From positions 3,479,501 through 3,543,500 of the forward strand of contig NC_088310.1 in the NCBI RefSeq assembly GCF_910592395.1: a stretch of 64,000 nt of DNA. Reading direction: 5' to 3'. Below, in pieces: positions 25,371-37,700 of the stretch. Under the pieces are notes generated by a model that was not told where the DNA came from, made no database searches, and was given only the letters and a program-made list of their open reading frames with translations. Within the stretch, counting starts at the first letter, position 1. Each line of letters begins with the position of its first letter. A program made the position numbers and the translations under genes. This DNA comes from Lineus longissimus (lineage: Eukaryota > Nemertea > Pilidiophora > Heteronemertea > Lineidae).

Positions 25371-25656
25371 TAACTTCGCGGGATGCTATTCTAAGTAATC
25401 GAATAGTTCGACTTTTTTAGCATTTCTGTTTTCCACCGCAACGTAGGTTTGTGTACTTGACCGTCGCTCTATATTGCACCAGGGGCTTGTGAAGACAGTG
25501 AAGACAGGTAGAGGTAGCCTACAACCTGGCCGTCTCTCCTGCACGCACCAAGGCCCCTTGATCTGGAGCCATCATCTTGCTATGCTTGTGAAGACATGCA
25601 CAACCTGGTCGTTTCTGTGCCCTCAAGAAAAAGATCTGGGATTCATGGAGAATTCA

Positions 25657-25765
25657 GCATTTACCATGGTGAAATGAAATCAGTTTACCATGCTCACCAT
25701 GGTGAAATATTTCACTGTCCCAATTCACTTAAAGGTAAAATTCTGTCAGTTTACCATGGTGAAAA
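25657..25765. repeat. Short repeat based on the palindromic word TTTACCATGGTGAAA
   Basis: Near-identical copies of TTTACCATGGTGAAA occur at about 25660 and 25750, and a split copy (TTTACCATGCTCACCATGGTGAAA) at 25684-25707. CAGTTTACCA appears at the start of two units. The core is self-complementary. Related CAGTTTACCACT words form another repeat at 45770-45930. Confidence 0.6.
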
Positions 25766-25861
25766 TAAGACACATTTCCCTTAGGGTTATCCGGAAACCT
25801 TTCTGTAGGAAACAAGGAGCGCACATACTTCACTTGGCCGTCTCATGTCAGATGAAAGAAG

Positions 25862-25930
25862 CAAGTAGCACTTGCCTAGCCTCAAACCCATGACCTTCCC
25901 ATCACGGGTAGGACACTAGTCTGTACTGTG
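25862..25930 (-). mobile_element. tRNA-like SINE relic (weak)
   Basis: On the - strand, GTCCTACCCGTGATGGGAAG and then GGTCATGGGTTTGAGGCTAG resemble a decayed tRNA-type element with a B-box-like GGTTTGAGGCT. The A box is poor and no cloverleaf is evident. Confidence 0.2.
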
Positions 25931-27856
25931 AGAACCGTGCTTCCAAGTTCTATTGTCACAAGAATTTCCCAGACTCCTAGTTCAAGAAAAACTGAAAACA
26001 ACTTCCAATGTTGGACCATAAGTTAAATTTTATTCGTATCATATATAAAATTCATGCAAAATATTTTGAGAATATGACGTACAGAGTGTACTTCTAAAAT
26101 ATCTGGCTAAGAATGAACTTATTAGTGCGAAATTACCTGAGCCTTTTTTGTGACTAATATCAAGTACATCGTCATCCAAGTGAGTTAAGAGCCCCTGTCA
26201 TCAGCCTCAGAAGCTTTCAAATCCCTGTGAAGCCAGAGATTATTTGCTCCGAACAGACACCACTGGAGAAACGTGAACTGCATGAATGATTACATGAACA
26301 GAGCATGTATATTGTCACTATTTGGCCATGTCTTAGTAATTACTCACATCATAAGTTCATCATAATACTAAGGCCTCAAAAAATGGTCATAAAATATTAA
26401 CAGAGCAGGGTGAATTTAAACAAGCACCCAATACCATGATACAAAGGAACTAGGGTAATTATTATGTTATGCTTGCAGAGCTACTTATGGTGATGCAGAT
26501 ATAATCTAAAAACGGCTAAGTTTGATGGCTGCACACACAAATGATATGACAGCATTCTGTCCTTTTCTTGAATTAATTTCTGTAATGGTCCAACAGGCGA
26601 TCTTAGCTGCCATAGGTTTTTAAGTACGAAGTGCATCGTGCCATTTATGATGTCGAAGGCAGGTGGCCTATTTTAGAAGCTGAATATACTAAGACAAACT
26701 GGTTTTGACAGCGGAGACATTTTCTAAGTTTTCATGTTATTTTCTTAATAACATTTTCTAATGATATGTTTGAATAATAATATGATATCCCAAAAGCACT
26801 TTGAGCAGGGAAACCTTGAAAAGCGCTATGTAAGAACTCAATATTATTATTATAATAAATCAATAAAACAAACCAGAGTCTCTGTCTGCATGGACCATGG
26901 ACCAAATACTCTCATTAATGAAGGAAAACTGAATATCTTTAATCTTATATGTAATGTTTGACATGATGTTATCACTGGGTCTTTATCAGGTATACAGCGG
27001 TTAGTTAGCACCAGCAAGAATAATGCTTATAATACAGAATGGCTTTGATTAGAAATACAGAGGGACCTTTCTTAACAGCCCAACTTCCAGTTTTTTAACA
27101 CTATAAAATGTGATGATCGACTCCTACGGATCAACCAGCAAATCAATCACTGTTATGTTTTGAAGGGCCCCACTGCATTAAATGCTCTGGAAAGGGAAGT
27201 CAAATCTCTTCAATTTCCCCAATATGAAATCGACAGAAGTGACATACCAATAAACCAAAGCTGTGGTTAATGTAATAGAAAGACTCCAGGTTACATGGTT
27301 GATATGAGTGGAAAGTGACCAAAACGAAAGCAAACTCAACCCTAATATTAACTGGTTGATTCAAAACTGATTACAACATGATGATCTAGATAAGGCAAAG
27401 AAAACAAAAAGAAAAATTTGCTTCCACGGCAAGATCATGATGATCATGCGTATTCTCATGGATTTCTTCCTAAAGTGTGCGGTAAAATGTTGTTAAATCG
27501 CAAAGATATTGTAACAAATCATCCAAGAGAGCTAAAACATATTTCATATCAAGATTAAAATAACTCTTCTTTTGACATATACTTACATTGTAAGTCTGGT
27601 TTTTCGTACTAAAATACATTCAAACACTGCTATAAACATAACATCAGATCTAACTATCGGTTACAGGACGCTAGGCATCAACTACATTTCGACTACAATA
27701 TCATTTCAACAAAGTCTAACAACTATTTTAAACATGAAGTTTCTTGATAATGAAACAGCAATATGCTACATATTATGTGGGCCTATACACATGTTTACCT
27801 TCAACACCAAAAACAAACAAAACAGCTACTGTAAAACACGAATTTTTTTCAAGTGT

Positions 27857-27862
27857 TTTATT
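27857..27862 (-). terminator. Candidate poly(A) signal AATAAA for calpain 2
   Basis: AATAAA on the - strand about 915 bases after the calpain 2 stop. Another lies at 26044-26039. In AT-rich DNA such hexamers are frequent, so the choice is uncertain. Confidence 0.25.
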
Positions 27863-28776
27863 TTCACGAAAAACTTTTTTTCAGTAAAACTTGCGAAAAA
27901 CCAAGAGAAATTTCTGAATCAGCCAAAATTAAAAATGCTATTTTTAAGGAGGTTTACGTGAATTGCAAAAACAGACACAAAGATTTTTACAGTATTCATA
28001 CTTCAAGACATCCTCAGCAGTCAAGGCAATCGAAATTACGTATTTGAACTTTTGGCATTTTCTGATGTTTATAACATAATTATGATGCCTTTTGGTGTCA
28101 AAGGGTTAAATCACCCATGAACAAGAACATGACATGACAGCAGCTAATATAAACACAGCAATTTACGTAGATCTTCATAAACAAGACATGCATATATAAG
28201 AATTTCCTTATAACACAAGGCGTGCCTGGCAAAGTGGAGTATCCCTTAACCTACCCTTACAGAAACTACGTGTGATATATATGATTATCTAGCATATACT
28301 TGAGTTGAACAAAAGAGGACTTGTCACCTGTAAGAAAGTGATTTCTATAGTGGCTTGATTTATGACGTGACGTTGTCACAATTGGGCACAACAGTTGACA
28401 ACATTTTGACAACTTTATCCTCCAGGATATTGGGGAAAAGGTAACTCCGGCCATCATCTCAATTACCTTGAAAAATACAAGTACATGTACATTATATGAG
28501 TTGTTCCTGCGCTGTTTAAAGTGACCTCTTACAGTTCTCTGTATCCCATTAAACACTCCTCTCAGAAAGCCAGTTTCATTTCTCCAACACCAGAGCCCAA
28601 GAATGAGATAATACTGTCTACTTATCAAAGGAAGAACTATAATGCTACAAAATATATTGTGACAATGTGACGTCATAAAGTCTAATGTCCAATGACTTTC
28701 TCGAATTGCATCCGTACCCCTGCTGTAGCATCTCCATTCCATCACCAGTAAAGACAGGCGTTTTGTCAACTGCTGT

Positions 28777-31700
28777 TTACAAGTAGATACAGGTCTTGAT
28801 GAACTGGAAAACAACAGAATGTAGTGTCAGAATAAATCTTGGGAAGGACACTTCAAGGTCGATGCCATTTTCTTTTTGATGGTTTTATTGTTTGACTCAA
28901 GAATAGCATTGACAAAGACAATTTAGCAGCAACTTACCAGGTCCTTGTTGAAGTCCAGCTGACCAGTATGTTTGTTCATCATAGCATGGATAGTTTCTGT
29001 AGTAAGAAAAATTGACTTAGAACACCGCTAATGAAAAATAATTCGGAGGAAAGAGAGTGGGTTAAATGAAGTGTTGAGTTGAGAGCTGAAGGTAAAAAGT
29101 AGATCTACGTCCTTGGCAGTCAACAGATGACTTTTTAAAACGTAGATTAACGACCACAGATGTGAAAGAGTTTGGACTGCTTGGATGTCAGCAGATACTA
29201 TAACAACAGGATCCACATGTGACCTGGAAGGTCACTTTCCATTTTCATTTTCACCAGACGAAATCAACAGCACAACTGGTAGGCAATAAGTATAAATGCT
29301 AGCAGCGCCATCAAGAGGATCAATCAGAATGAAGTATCGTAATTTGATACTCGATATCCCAAACTTACCAAATGTTGTCCTCAACCTGCAGCAGAGCAGA
29401 ACGTAGTCATCGAACTCAATGGAGGCGTCTTTCTTGGAGTATCTCAAGATAACCGAGGTCAAGCAGTCATTGCTGATAGTGTAACCTGGAATGGAAAATC
29501 ACTGCTATGAACAAAATTATACTCAATGTTTCAAATATTATGCACAATTTTGCACTTACGATTACATTTTCGGTCTTAGGCCTATGCCATTGGTGTAGGC
29601 CTACATTGTTTTGGTCTGTGCCACAAGTAAATTGAAATGAACATTGCCACTGTACAGTAACCAGACAAGTAAACATGATGAAAATTGACCCATAGAGTAT
29701 ATCTATCAAAATTTCAAGAGAAGATGGCTTTGGCCTTAAAAAAACATCCGACAGTTGGCCATGACACAGCAGGAAAAATTTCATCCGTGCTGCAACGCTT
29801 TTGAATACCAAGAATCGATATATAGTCTCAATTAGTTCTTGATAATACTAACCAATATTCCTCAGGCAGGGACGAAGTTCAGATGAGCTGAGGTTTCCAC
29901 TCTTATCTTTATCAAATTGCTTGAAAGCAGTCTGGAAACATAAATAAACAATTGCATTAACTGTCATTTCATTGACTTCAAGTAATCCAACCCCAGTAAG
30001 TAGGGAAATGACTTTCGCAGGTGGTGATGGATGCTACTTACCTTCCACAATTTCAGGTAGTCCCAGAGGGTGATGAATTCCTCACAGCCCAGGGTGCCAG
30101 ACTCATCAACCTGCACTCCAGTTAAGGAATGAGACATACAACATGATATGTGCACAAGGATGAAAGGTACTTCTGTCAGTAATTGAAGGGGTGCTGCAAA
30201 TGCCAGGTAAGTGACACTTTTGCAAGGTGGAGTTGTTGATGGATCATGTTCATCAAACTGCTCTCTGTTCCATGCTCTATGTTGTACCAGTTCAGAAATA
30301 TTGAAAGTGCCTTCACAATGAGACAAAGGTCACAGAGAGCAGAACCTGTTACTACGATGCTTTATGCATTAGGGTGACATCACTACCGACATGAGAACCT
30401 GTCTCGGCAGAAATGTTGGCAAAAGGATACATCCATGAGGGCAACCATACTCCTGCAGCACTCCACACTGAATCCGCCAAAGTTGAATTCTGAAAATGAG
30501 AGAAAACGCAGATTAGAGGCGAACATGTTGCAATGAACCCAGACAGAAACCCTGGCAGATTGTTCTTAGTATGGTATGTTAATCATGAACAAGCACTACG
30601 GTCTTTAGGTGTGGTTCGTTCGTGTATGTTTGCATGTGTCTCCTAGTTATTACTGTACGGCAGTAACTTAACACACCAGTGGTGTTGAGTATTCTACATT
30701 GGTGTACACAAAAGTACTGTTCAATTCTATATTCAATGTATATTTGTCCGATTGTAAAATTCTGAATTTCAAATTTCAAACTTCTAACGAACGAACCTGA
30801 CCTTTAACTAGGGCACACACAGGCAACTAAATCAAGTACAACTGCCCGAGACAGAGAAAGACAGTTGACTCATTTTGATCCATGGCAATGTAGATTTTTA
30901 GTTGCTACAACTGTTGCCTTTGATTCAGTCTCTCATGTATGTCGTGCTTTAGATAGGTAACTATGATTATGAAGCCTGGTATGATTCTAGAATATACTTT
31001 TGTAGATGCACAGTATGAGTTTAGTGAATGCACATATATTTAAGTAGATGCACTACAATGCAGAAAACGTTTTTAAATGCATGGTCGTGTTTCTGTGTAC
31101 TGTGACTGGTAACAATATGTGACAAGAAAAAGAAGATGTTCATTTTAGGATGCATAAGGAAATATCTGAAAAGGCTCCAACTGATACTTTACTGAACATA
31201 CCTAAGCAATTCTTTGTCTGACAAATTAGAGCCATGAGACACGCCTAACATATTATTTTCTTGTTCTTTTGTATAAAAGATCCTGATGTATACAAACCCA
31301 CTTCCAAGGATGATATGTTATGAAAAGGTATACAATGTACTTTGAAATGAAATAGGATTAGGATTCGAATTTGAAATGATGTAAAACTTAAAAGAAACGG
31401 ACTAAAATGGTTGTTTAGGGAAACTTATCAAAGTAGAGAACGAAAAACTTGAACTAGATGAATTAAGCAAACTTTTTATCAACTCCTAGGATGAACACTT
31501 TAGATGTAGAACTGTTAAAACTGGCAACCACGGGTCTCCACATGGGTTGTATTTTGGACCATACTACACGACACTGCCTACATTAACTGCCCATTATTTT
31601 CAAAAGAAACTTTACTTTAATATCAAGTTAAAATACTGTCATCATAGAAAAAAATATGATGATAACTTAAAAACTGTTAATGAGTACCAAAATGGAAAGT

Positions 31701-34700
31701 TAATGGCAATCAAGCACGATAGTACAGCAATGTAAGCCAGAAGTATGAGATTTTATTGATTTAAAGTTTACCTAGGAAACCTGTTTCATAATGACAAAGA
31801 GATAGTCTCATTAAAAAGAACGTGATAAAAAATTTATCTTTCAATGATCTGACTCAATCATCAATCGGATATTCCGGTGGTTTGACTTCAGTGGATCCTA
31901 TGCTGTATTAAGTTGGTTGTACCTGACATCGAATGACAATAGAGTACATATGGTTTCCCGCCAAACGTCATGTAGTAGGAGACTGTAATTTGACACAAAT
32001 TTCAATTCCAAGCTTATCAAACTTTCTCGTAGTTTCTTTACAAAATTCAGATTGTCAAAAGATGTAAGCGAGAAGAAGAAATTCAAAAGGACAGAATTAA
32101 ATGTTCATTTGGAACAGTGGGTTCCAGAGAAAGGACAGGTAGTTTGTGGGACATCAACATTTCACTCGGGTGCTCAGAATATGATAGTTCATTCAAAGTC
32201 TTGTGAAACAACATAAAATGTGCAGGCTCATGATTGAACATTACTGCAAATGCATTAAGTAAGGCTTTGTGAGATGAGTTGTATGTGTGTTCAGTATGTG
32301 TACAGTTTGGCTACAAACTAACTATTCATTCTACCATGTGTGGATTTAAAGCTTTATCAAAGTGAAACTGTGACAAGTGCAAACTACTGTGTTCGTCAGC
32401 AACCAGTAGCCAGAACAACAAATATTTTTATGCAACAAATTGCTCAAAATGTATTTGCTAAAAGCATTGCAATGTGACTATCCTATGTGGTGTATTTATG
32501 TAAAAGTTCAGTGCAAATTCTCTCAAGTTAAAGAACCATCATTAAAAAAGTTATTTAAATGTGTTTTCTTTCGGACCATGAGGCACCGACATGAAATTAT
32601 CCATGCTTGCTGTAGAAACCATTCATGTTATATGCATACCTATTTGCTCTGGTCTAGGCATTCCAAATAGAACATTTTCAGATGTATTATTCATCATACC
32701 TCGACCAGCATTTCTATCCCTTCTCGTGTCTGCCAGACCAAACAAGAATTCACATCATTGGGATATCGAGAACCGTCCCAAAAGGCATGCGATTAGCCAA
32801 ACCAAGCAGTGACTTGACCATGCAAGACCCTGAAGGTTGTATCTTCATATGATTGAAAAAATGTTGACTGTGCCAATGATCACTGGCACACAAGCAACCA
32901 CAAGAAAGTATCTTTGTGTGGACTGAATGAAATTTTTGCTTTAAAATGTGTGAAGACTGACTTCAAAAGCTGGGATATTCTAACATTGTTTTACATCTAA
33001 TGCGACTTGATTTCTAAAACGTAATGCCTGAATTGCATATAACAGATAATACTGCTTGTAAAAACCTGTTGCACTCCTTCAACAATTTTAATTGCTGTGA
33101 TATTACTGCAACAAATAAGCAAGGCACAACACCATTTTTACAATCAGCATTTTGTGTGTAAAATTGTGGCTGACATTTAAAGCATGGTTATCACTTGGAG
33201 TTACCTAGGAGTCCACCCCCTTAAATAAAACAGCATCAAATCAGTTATTGAAACAAGAAATACTATTTTTTCTGTTTAGCAATTGGTTACTAACTAAAAG
33301 CTAATGCTCTTCTACATACATCGTAAGCACAAAAAGCTTTGATTTCAGCCTAAGATCATTGTAAACTCTGAAACTTTAGAAGGTAAAGCTAGGATCTTTG
33401 AACACCAAAGCTCATCTCCTAGGGACCTATAACCGTAACATATCGGTAACTATTCTACTATAAAAGCCTTGTTTCCATCTCATTTCAGTGGAAGAAATGC
33501 CTGTATATTTTGAAGAATGTACAGGCAATTTTAGAAGGAATGCCTGTTTCAAATGTACAAGCACTTCTGGAAGAGAAGACTGTAAATCTACAGACATTTC
33601 AGACCAATTGTTGAGATGATAAATTTTGGACGGTTTGCCAATAATTGGCAAAGAGTGCAAGATAGTATGGTGATAAGAACAGGGTAGCTTCAGCTTAAGA
33701 AATAGAATGGTTGTCAGTTTCATTCCAGTGACAACCAACGTTGAGATGTTGAGTCAAGCAGTCAAATTGAACCCCAGCAGGCTGGCAGTGTTAACCTAAA
33801 CGATTCCAGACACAGCCAAGCCAGACGAAATCTGAACTTGGCTAACTGCTGTCAGAACACTTTCCAAAGCCAGATCAAGCCATGAACTTTCAGCAAATGG
33901 CAACTGGTCTATCTCCACCAAGTCTGGGGTTCCTTAAATTGACTTACCAGTAACTGTACTATCACCAGTCAGATCTGAGGCCCAACTTTTAATTCTGTCC
34001 TTAAAAGACCTTAGACCTAAAAGGAACACTGGATATGGTAATGGATGATGTCATGTGATGCGGCAGGAGTGTTAGTTTACTTTTTCCCATGCTGAATTTG
34101 GCCACACTCGTGCCAGTAAAGTTAGTGTGCATGCCAGTTGAAGTTGATACACATAGACAAACTTCTTTCCTATTCTTTGGTAAATATGAATACTTTTACC
34201 ACAAGCAAATGATTTAGAACTTAGTTTCTACCCTTAGTCACCACCATGCGTTCCAAAATTATGTCAACAACAATGTTTCATCAATTGTTGTTTTTCTTAA
34301 CCACCTGAAATGTGTTCTAAGTTATGATTTTTACCAACTGCATCTCAATGTTTCCCTTTCTGACGCTGAGACTACCCTGCCCCGCTTCCAAATAATTTCA
34401 AAAACAAAAAAACAAAAATGCAAAATAAAAACCAAAATAAAAAAGTGTGTCCATCAATCCTTACCTCCTGGAGCTGGTAGCACCATGCAATAATTAACCA
34501 ACATTAAAGGGTTAAAACATTAGCAAACATGCAAAAAGGCACAAAATAAATTAGATGTTATTTCAACAAATAGATTATATAAATTTCAACAAATAGGTGT
34601 TATATTTCAACAATCAGGATGTTATATTTCATCGAGTTATATTCATCGACCGACATTATTTTTCAAGAATAGGACACAAACACACCTGAGGTAACACCTC

Positions 34701-37700
34701 TTGCTTTGTAATATTTGCCTGCAAGAAACAATAACAATCTCAAGCCACAAAATGACACCAGAAATTCTAATCATATTTTAATCAATTCATTTTCAATGTC
34801 AATGATATCTAGTTGAAAAGCAACTACGGAATCATGAGCTCTGCCAGACACGGCCATTTGACACAGAACGTCACCGTCTCTAATAGATTGGTACTCACTC
34901 CACTCGAGTAGAAAACATGGTGGGACGAAATGAGTGCATTGTAGCTCAATCAAGGCCCATTTTCGATAATTGTTACAGCTATCCAGCTTAACATCCCAAA
35001 ACATGACTCAAAGAAGTCTTCTTTGGTTAGTTGATAAGCTTCCTGATCCGCCCAGAACGAGACACTAACGTTTATTTTTACTTCTGGTGTCTTATTTCTA
35101 GTCCATTTTCCTCATTTTAAGCTTCTTATTTAGACACTTTTCAATGCCACCATGCAAAGCACAAGGTCAAATATTGAATTCATGATTAAGCTAAAGTCTG
35201 GCAAATTAAGAGCAGCTCTGTCCACCTTTGTTGATGAGCATAATAAATAGGCTATGTACAAATAATATCATTCACAAGCATTCCGATATATTAACATTCT
35301 TGGATTATGGACTAAAGATCAATTCCAAACCAGCAGTGTCTGCTGATGGGGTCATACAGAAACCATTAGCGATAACTTGGTAACAACCATTATCTCGATG
35401 CCACTCAGTTGCAGAAACTTTTCATTTTAAAGGAGATCTTACATACCTTCACTGTACAGTCCATAATCCAAATAATGATATTTTTGAAGACATCAAACAG
35501 GCCACAATCTAAACTAAGCATCATAACACAAAAGCCACTGGATAAACGCATTCAGGGCCACTTATATACAAGGGTCTGGCTGTTACAACTACAAGGTTAG
35601 GTTGTCAAAAGTTTCAATCAATGTGGAAGGACAAGACTTCAAGGCAAGACAGCCATCATGCAAACTTTCCTTTAGGAACGCCACACAGAATGACAAAATA
35701 TGTGTACTAGTTCAAATTAGTACCACTTTGCCTTGAACGAACTCAAGAAAATTATGATAATGATTTAGAGCTCATACAAAACTTAGAATCTACTGTGGCG
35801 ATTCATGTTTGAGGCAGACTTGCGATTGTCCCCTTCTGGTAAATGCTAGTTGGAATATATTTTGTTCACATACAAGCCTTGCAGATGATGCAGCTATGCT
35901 AATGCAAATGTGCCGCCAGTTGACCAGGGCCAACCATCAGATTACTTAACAGTGCCACAACCAAATCGCCGCAGCAAATTGCCAGCTTGAACTATCTTCA
36001 AATTAAAACATTTCAACAGTCATGACAACTGTTAAAAAATATTTTCCCAAAACCTACCTTTCTTGTAGGCAGTATTGAGGATGTTCCTCAGTTCGTACGC
36101 ATCGACTGCCTCATCATACCCAGCAACCTTGTTGAACAGCTCCTTCAGGACCTGCTCCTGCTGCAGCTCCTCGTGCGTCTTGGGTTTACGCTAAAATGAT
36201 ACGGGAAGATGATGAGGAACCCGACAATTGGCAAGAAATGATTATGCACTCTGAAGGGATGAAGCCTACTAAAATCTGTATCGCCGAGAATGTACCAGTA
36301 GCTACTGTAAGCAATTAAGGGCTTTTTTGTATCATATCAGACAGGGACCCAAACCTTTCATAAGAAGTTCTTAGATGGTTTGGGAGTCATAACTGCAATT
36401 CAACCTGAAAACATCTCAGGACTGACGCCTTGATGCTAAGCAGTTCTTGCTACTTTCCAAGAAATAAATTGTGGTTCAAACATTGTGTGCAGCAACCAGT
36501 TGGCTAGACAGACTTCAGGAGGCAATCATTCGTTTCAGCAGTTTGGATAGATCTACCAAAAAGACTATCAATAGATTTATCCACCACCCAGGTGCATAAT
36601 ACTATGCATCTGAAGAAACCATTATAAGACAATACCAATCACAATCACAACTGACATCCCTCAATTTCCGTATGCTATGTGCAATGTACACATGTTAACT
36701 CTGCAAAACCTCGAATGAAGGTTGTATCTATTCACGATCGATGACACGATAATGACATAAAACTGGTAGGTTGATTGAAATGATCGATTTCCATTTTGAT
36801 TAAATGAACTGTTCAAACACGAAGAAGCCACACATTTGTGATACATCAACTTTTTTTGTTTGAAATAAGCATGCTACAGATGTCAAAAGTAACTCTAATG
36901 AGCTTGAAAGCACAGAATGCGCTCAAAGTCAACAATGTCACACATCAAATAATTTCAAATTCATGATTCAGAAGATTCACACATGGAGCCACTAAAAGCT
37001 TGCAGCTTACGAAAATGGTATAAAATTACCCTCCTGTCTAATCTGTAAAAAAAAACTTTCAACCAACCCATATCACAGAAAGCTGTCATGTATCACAGAA
37101 AAAGTTGTCACGTATCACAAGTTGTCATGTATCACAGAAAGTTGTCACGTGTCACAGAAAGTTGTCATGTATCACAGAAAGTTGTCACGTGTCACAGAAA
37201 GTTGTCATGTATCACAGAAAGTTGTCACGTGTCACAGAAAGTTGTCACGTATCTCAGAGAAGTTGTCACGTATCACAGAAAAATCTCCCCACTACATCAC
37301 ACACTCTCACAATCTCTCAATCACATAACTCTAATCATCAACAGATTTGCTACGCACATGGTTTCTTCTCAAACGCAAAACAATTTCCGCAAACTAAATT
37401 TAGACCCGAATTCGTTCATCACACAACACACTACAAAACAAACCATATCGCATTAAAGCCAAATCAACTAAAAACTAACTAAAACTAAGCTAAGTCTTTT
37501 TTACAAGTCATTTGCATAACCCAGTGATTTAGTTTCATAAAACACTTTGGGGCATTTTGAATTTGGGGCATGCATAAGGGAGTGAGGGGTAGATTTGATG
37601 GTAGGATTTGATATCTCATTGCATAAGACTTTTGTGGATAACATAAATTGAAGAAGAGATAAGGGATATATGTTTTAACTAACTAATTTGGGTGATGCGT

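Larger units (their letters stand above)
23706..28776. other. Intergenic region: calpain 1 upstream DNA and calpain 2 3' flank
   Basis: About 5 kb without a recognised gene. The right part is AT-rich and probably includes the 3' UTR of calpain 2, whose stop is at 28777; candidate - strand AATAAA sites are 27862-27857 and 26044-26039. The 182-codon - ORF at 28266-28814 overlaps the calpain terminal exon out of frame and looks accidental. A poly-G run lies at 24218-24235. A small hairpin of AAAATTACACCCC and GGGGTAATTTT lies at 24990-25020. The most structured parts (promoter-like site, repeats, SINE-like relic) are listed separately. Confidence 0.5.

Noticed and set aside
28266-28814. 182-codon - ORF
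   Set aside because: It covers the calpain 2 terminal exon out of frame and then the 3' UTR; no domain or splice logic.
37072-37282. CRISPR-like regular repeats
   Set aside because: Units abut with no unique spacers and the context is a eukaryotic intron; it is a minisatellite.
37088-37482. Three overlapping + ORFs of 68-125 codons
   Set aside because: They exist because the 20-bp repeat lacks stops in these frames; the sequence is repetitive and intronic.
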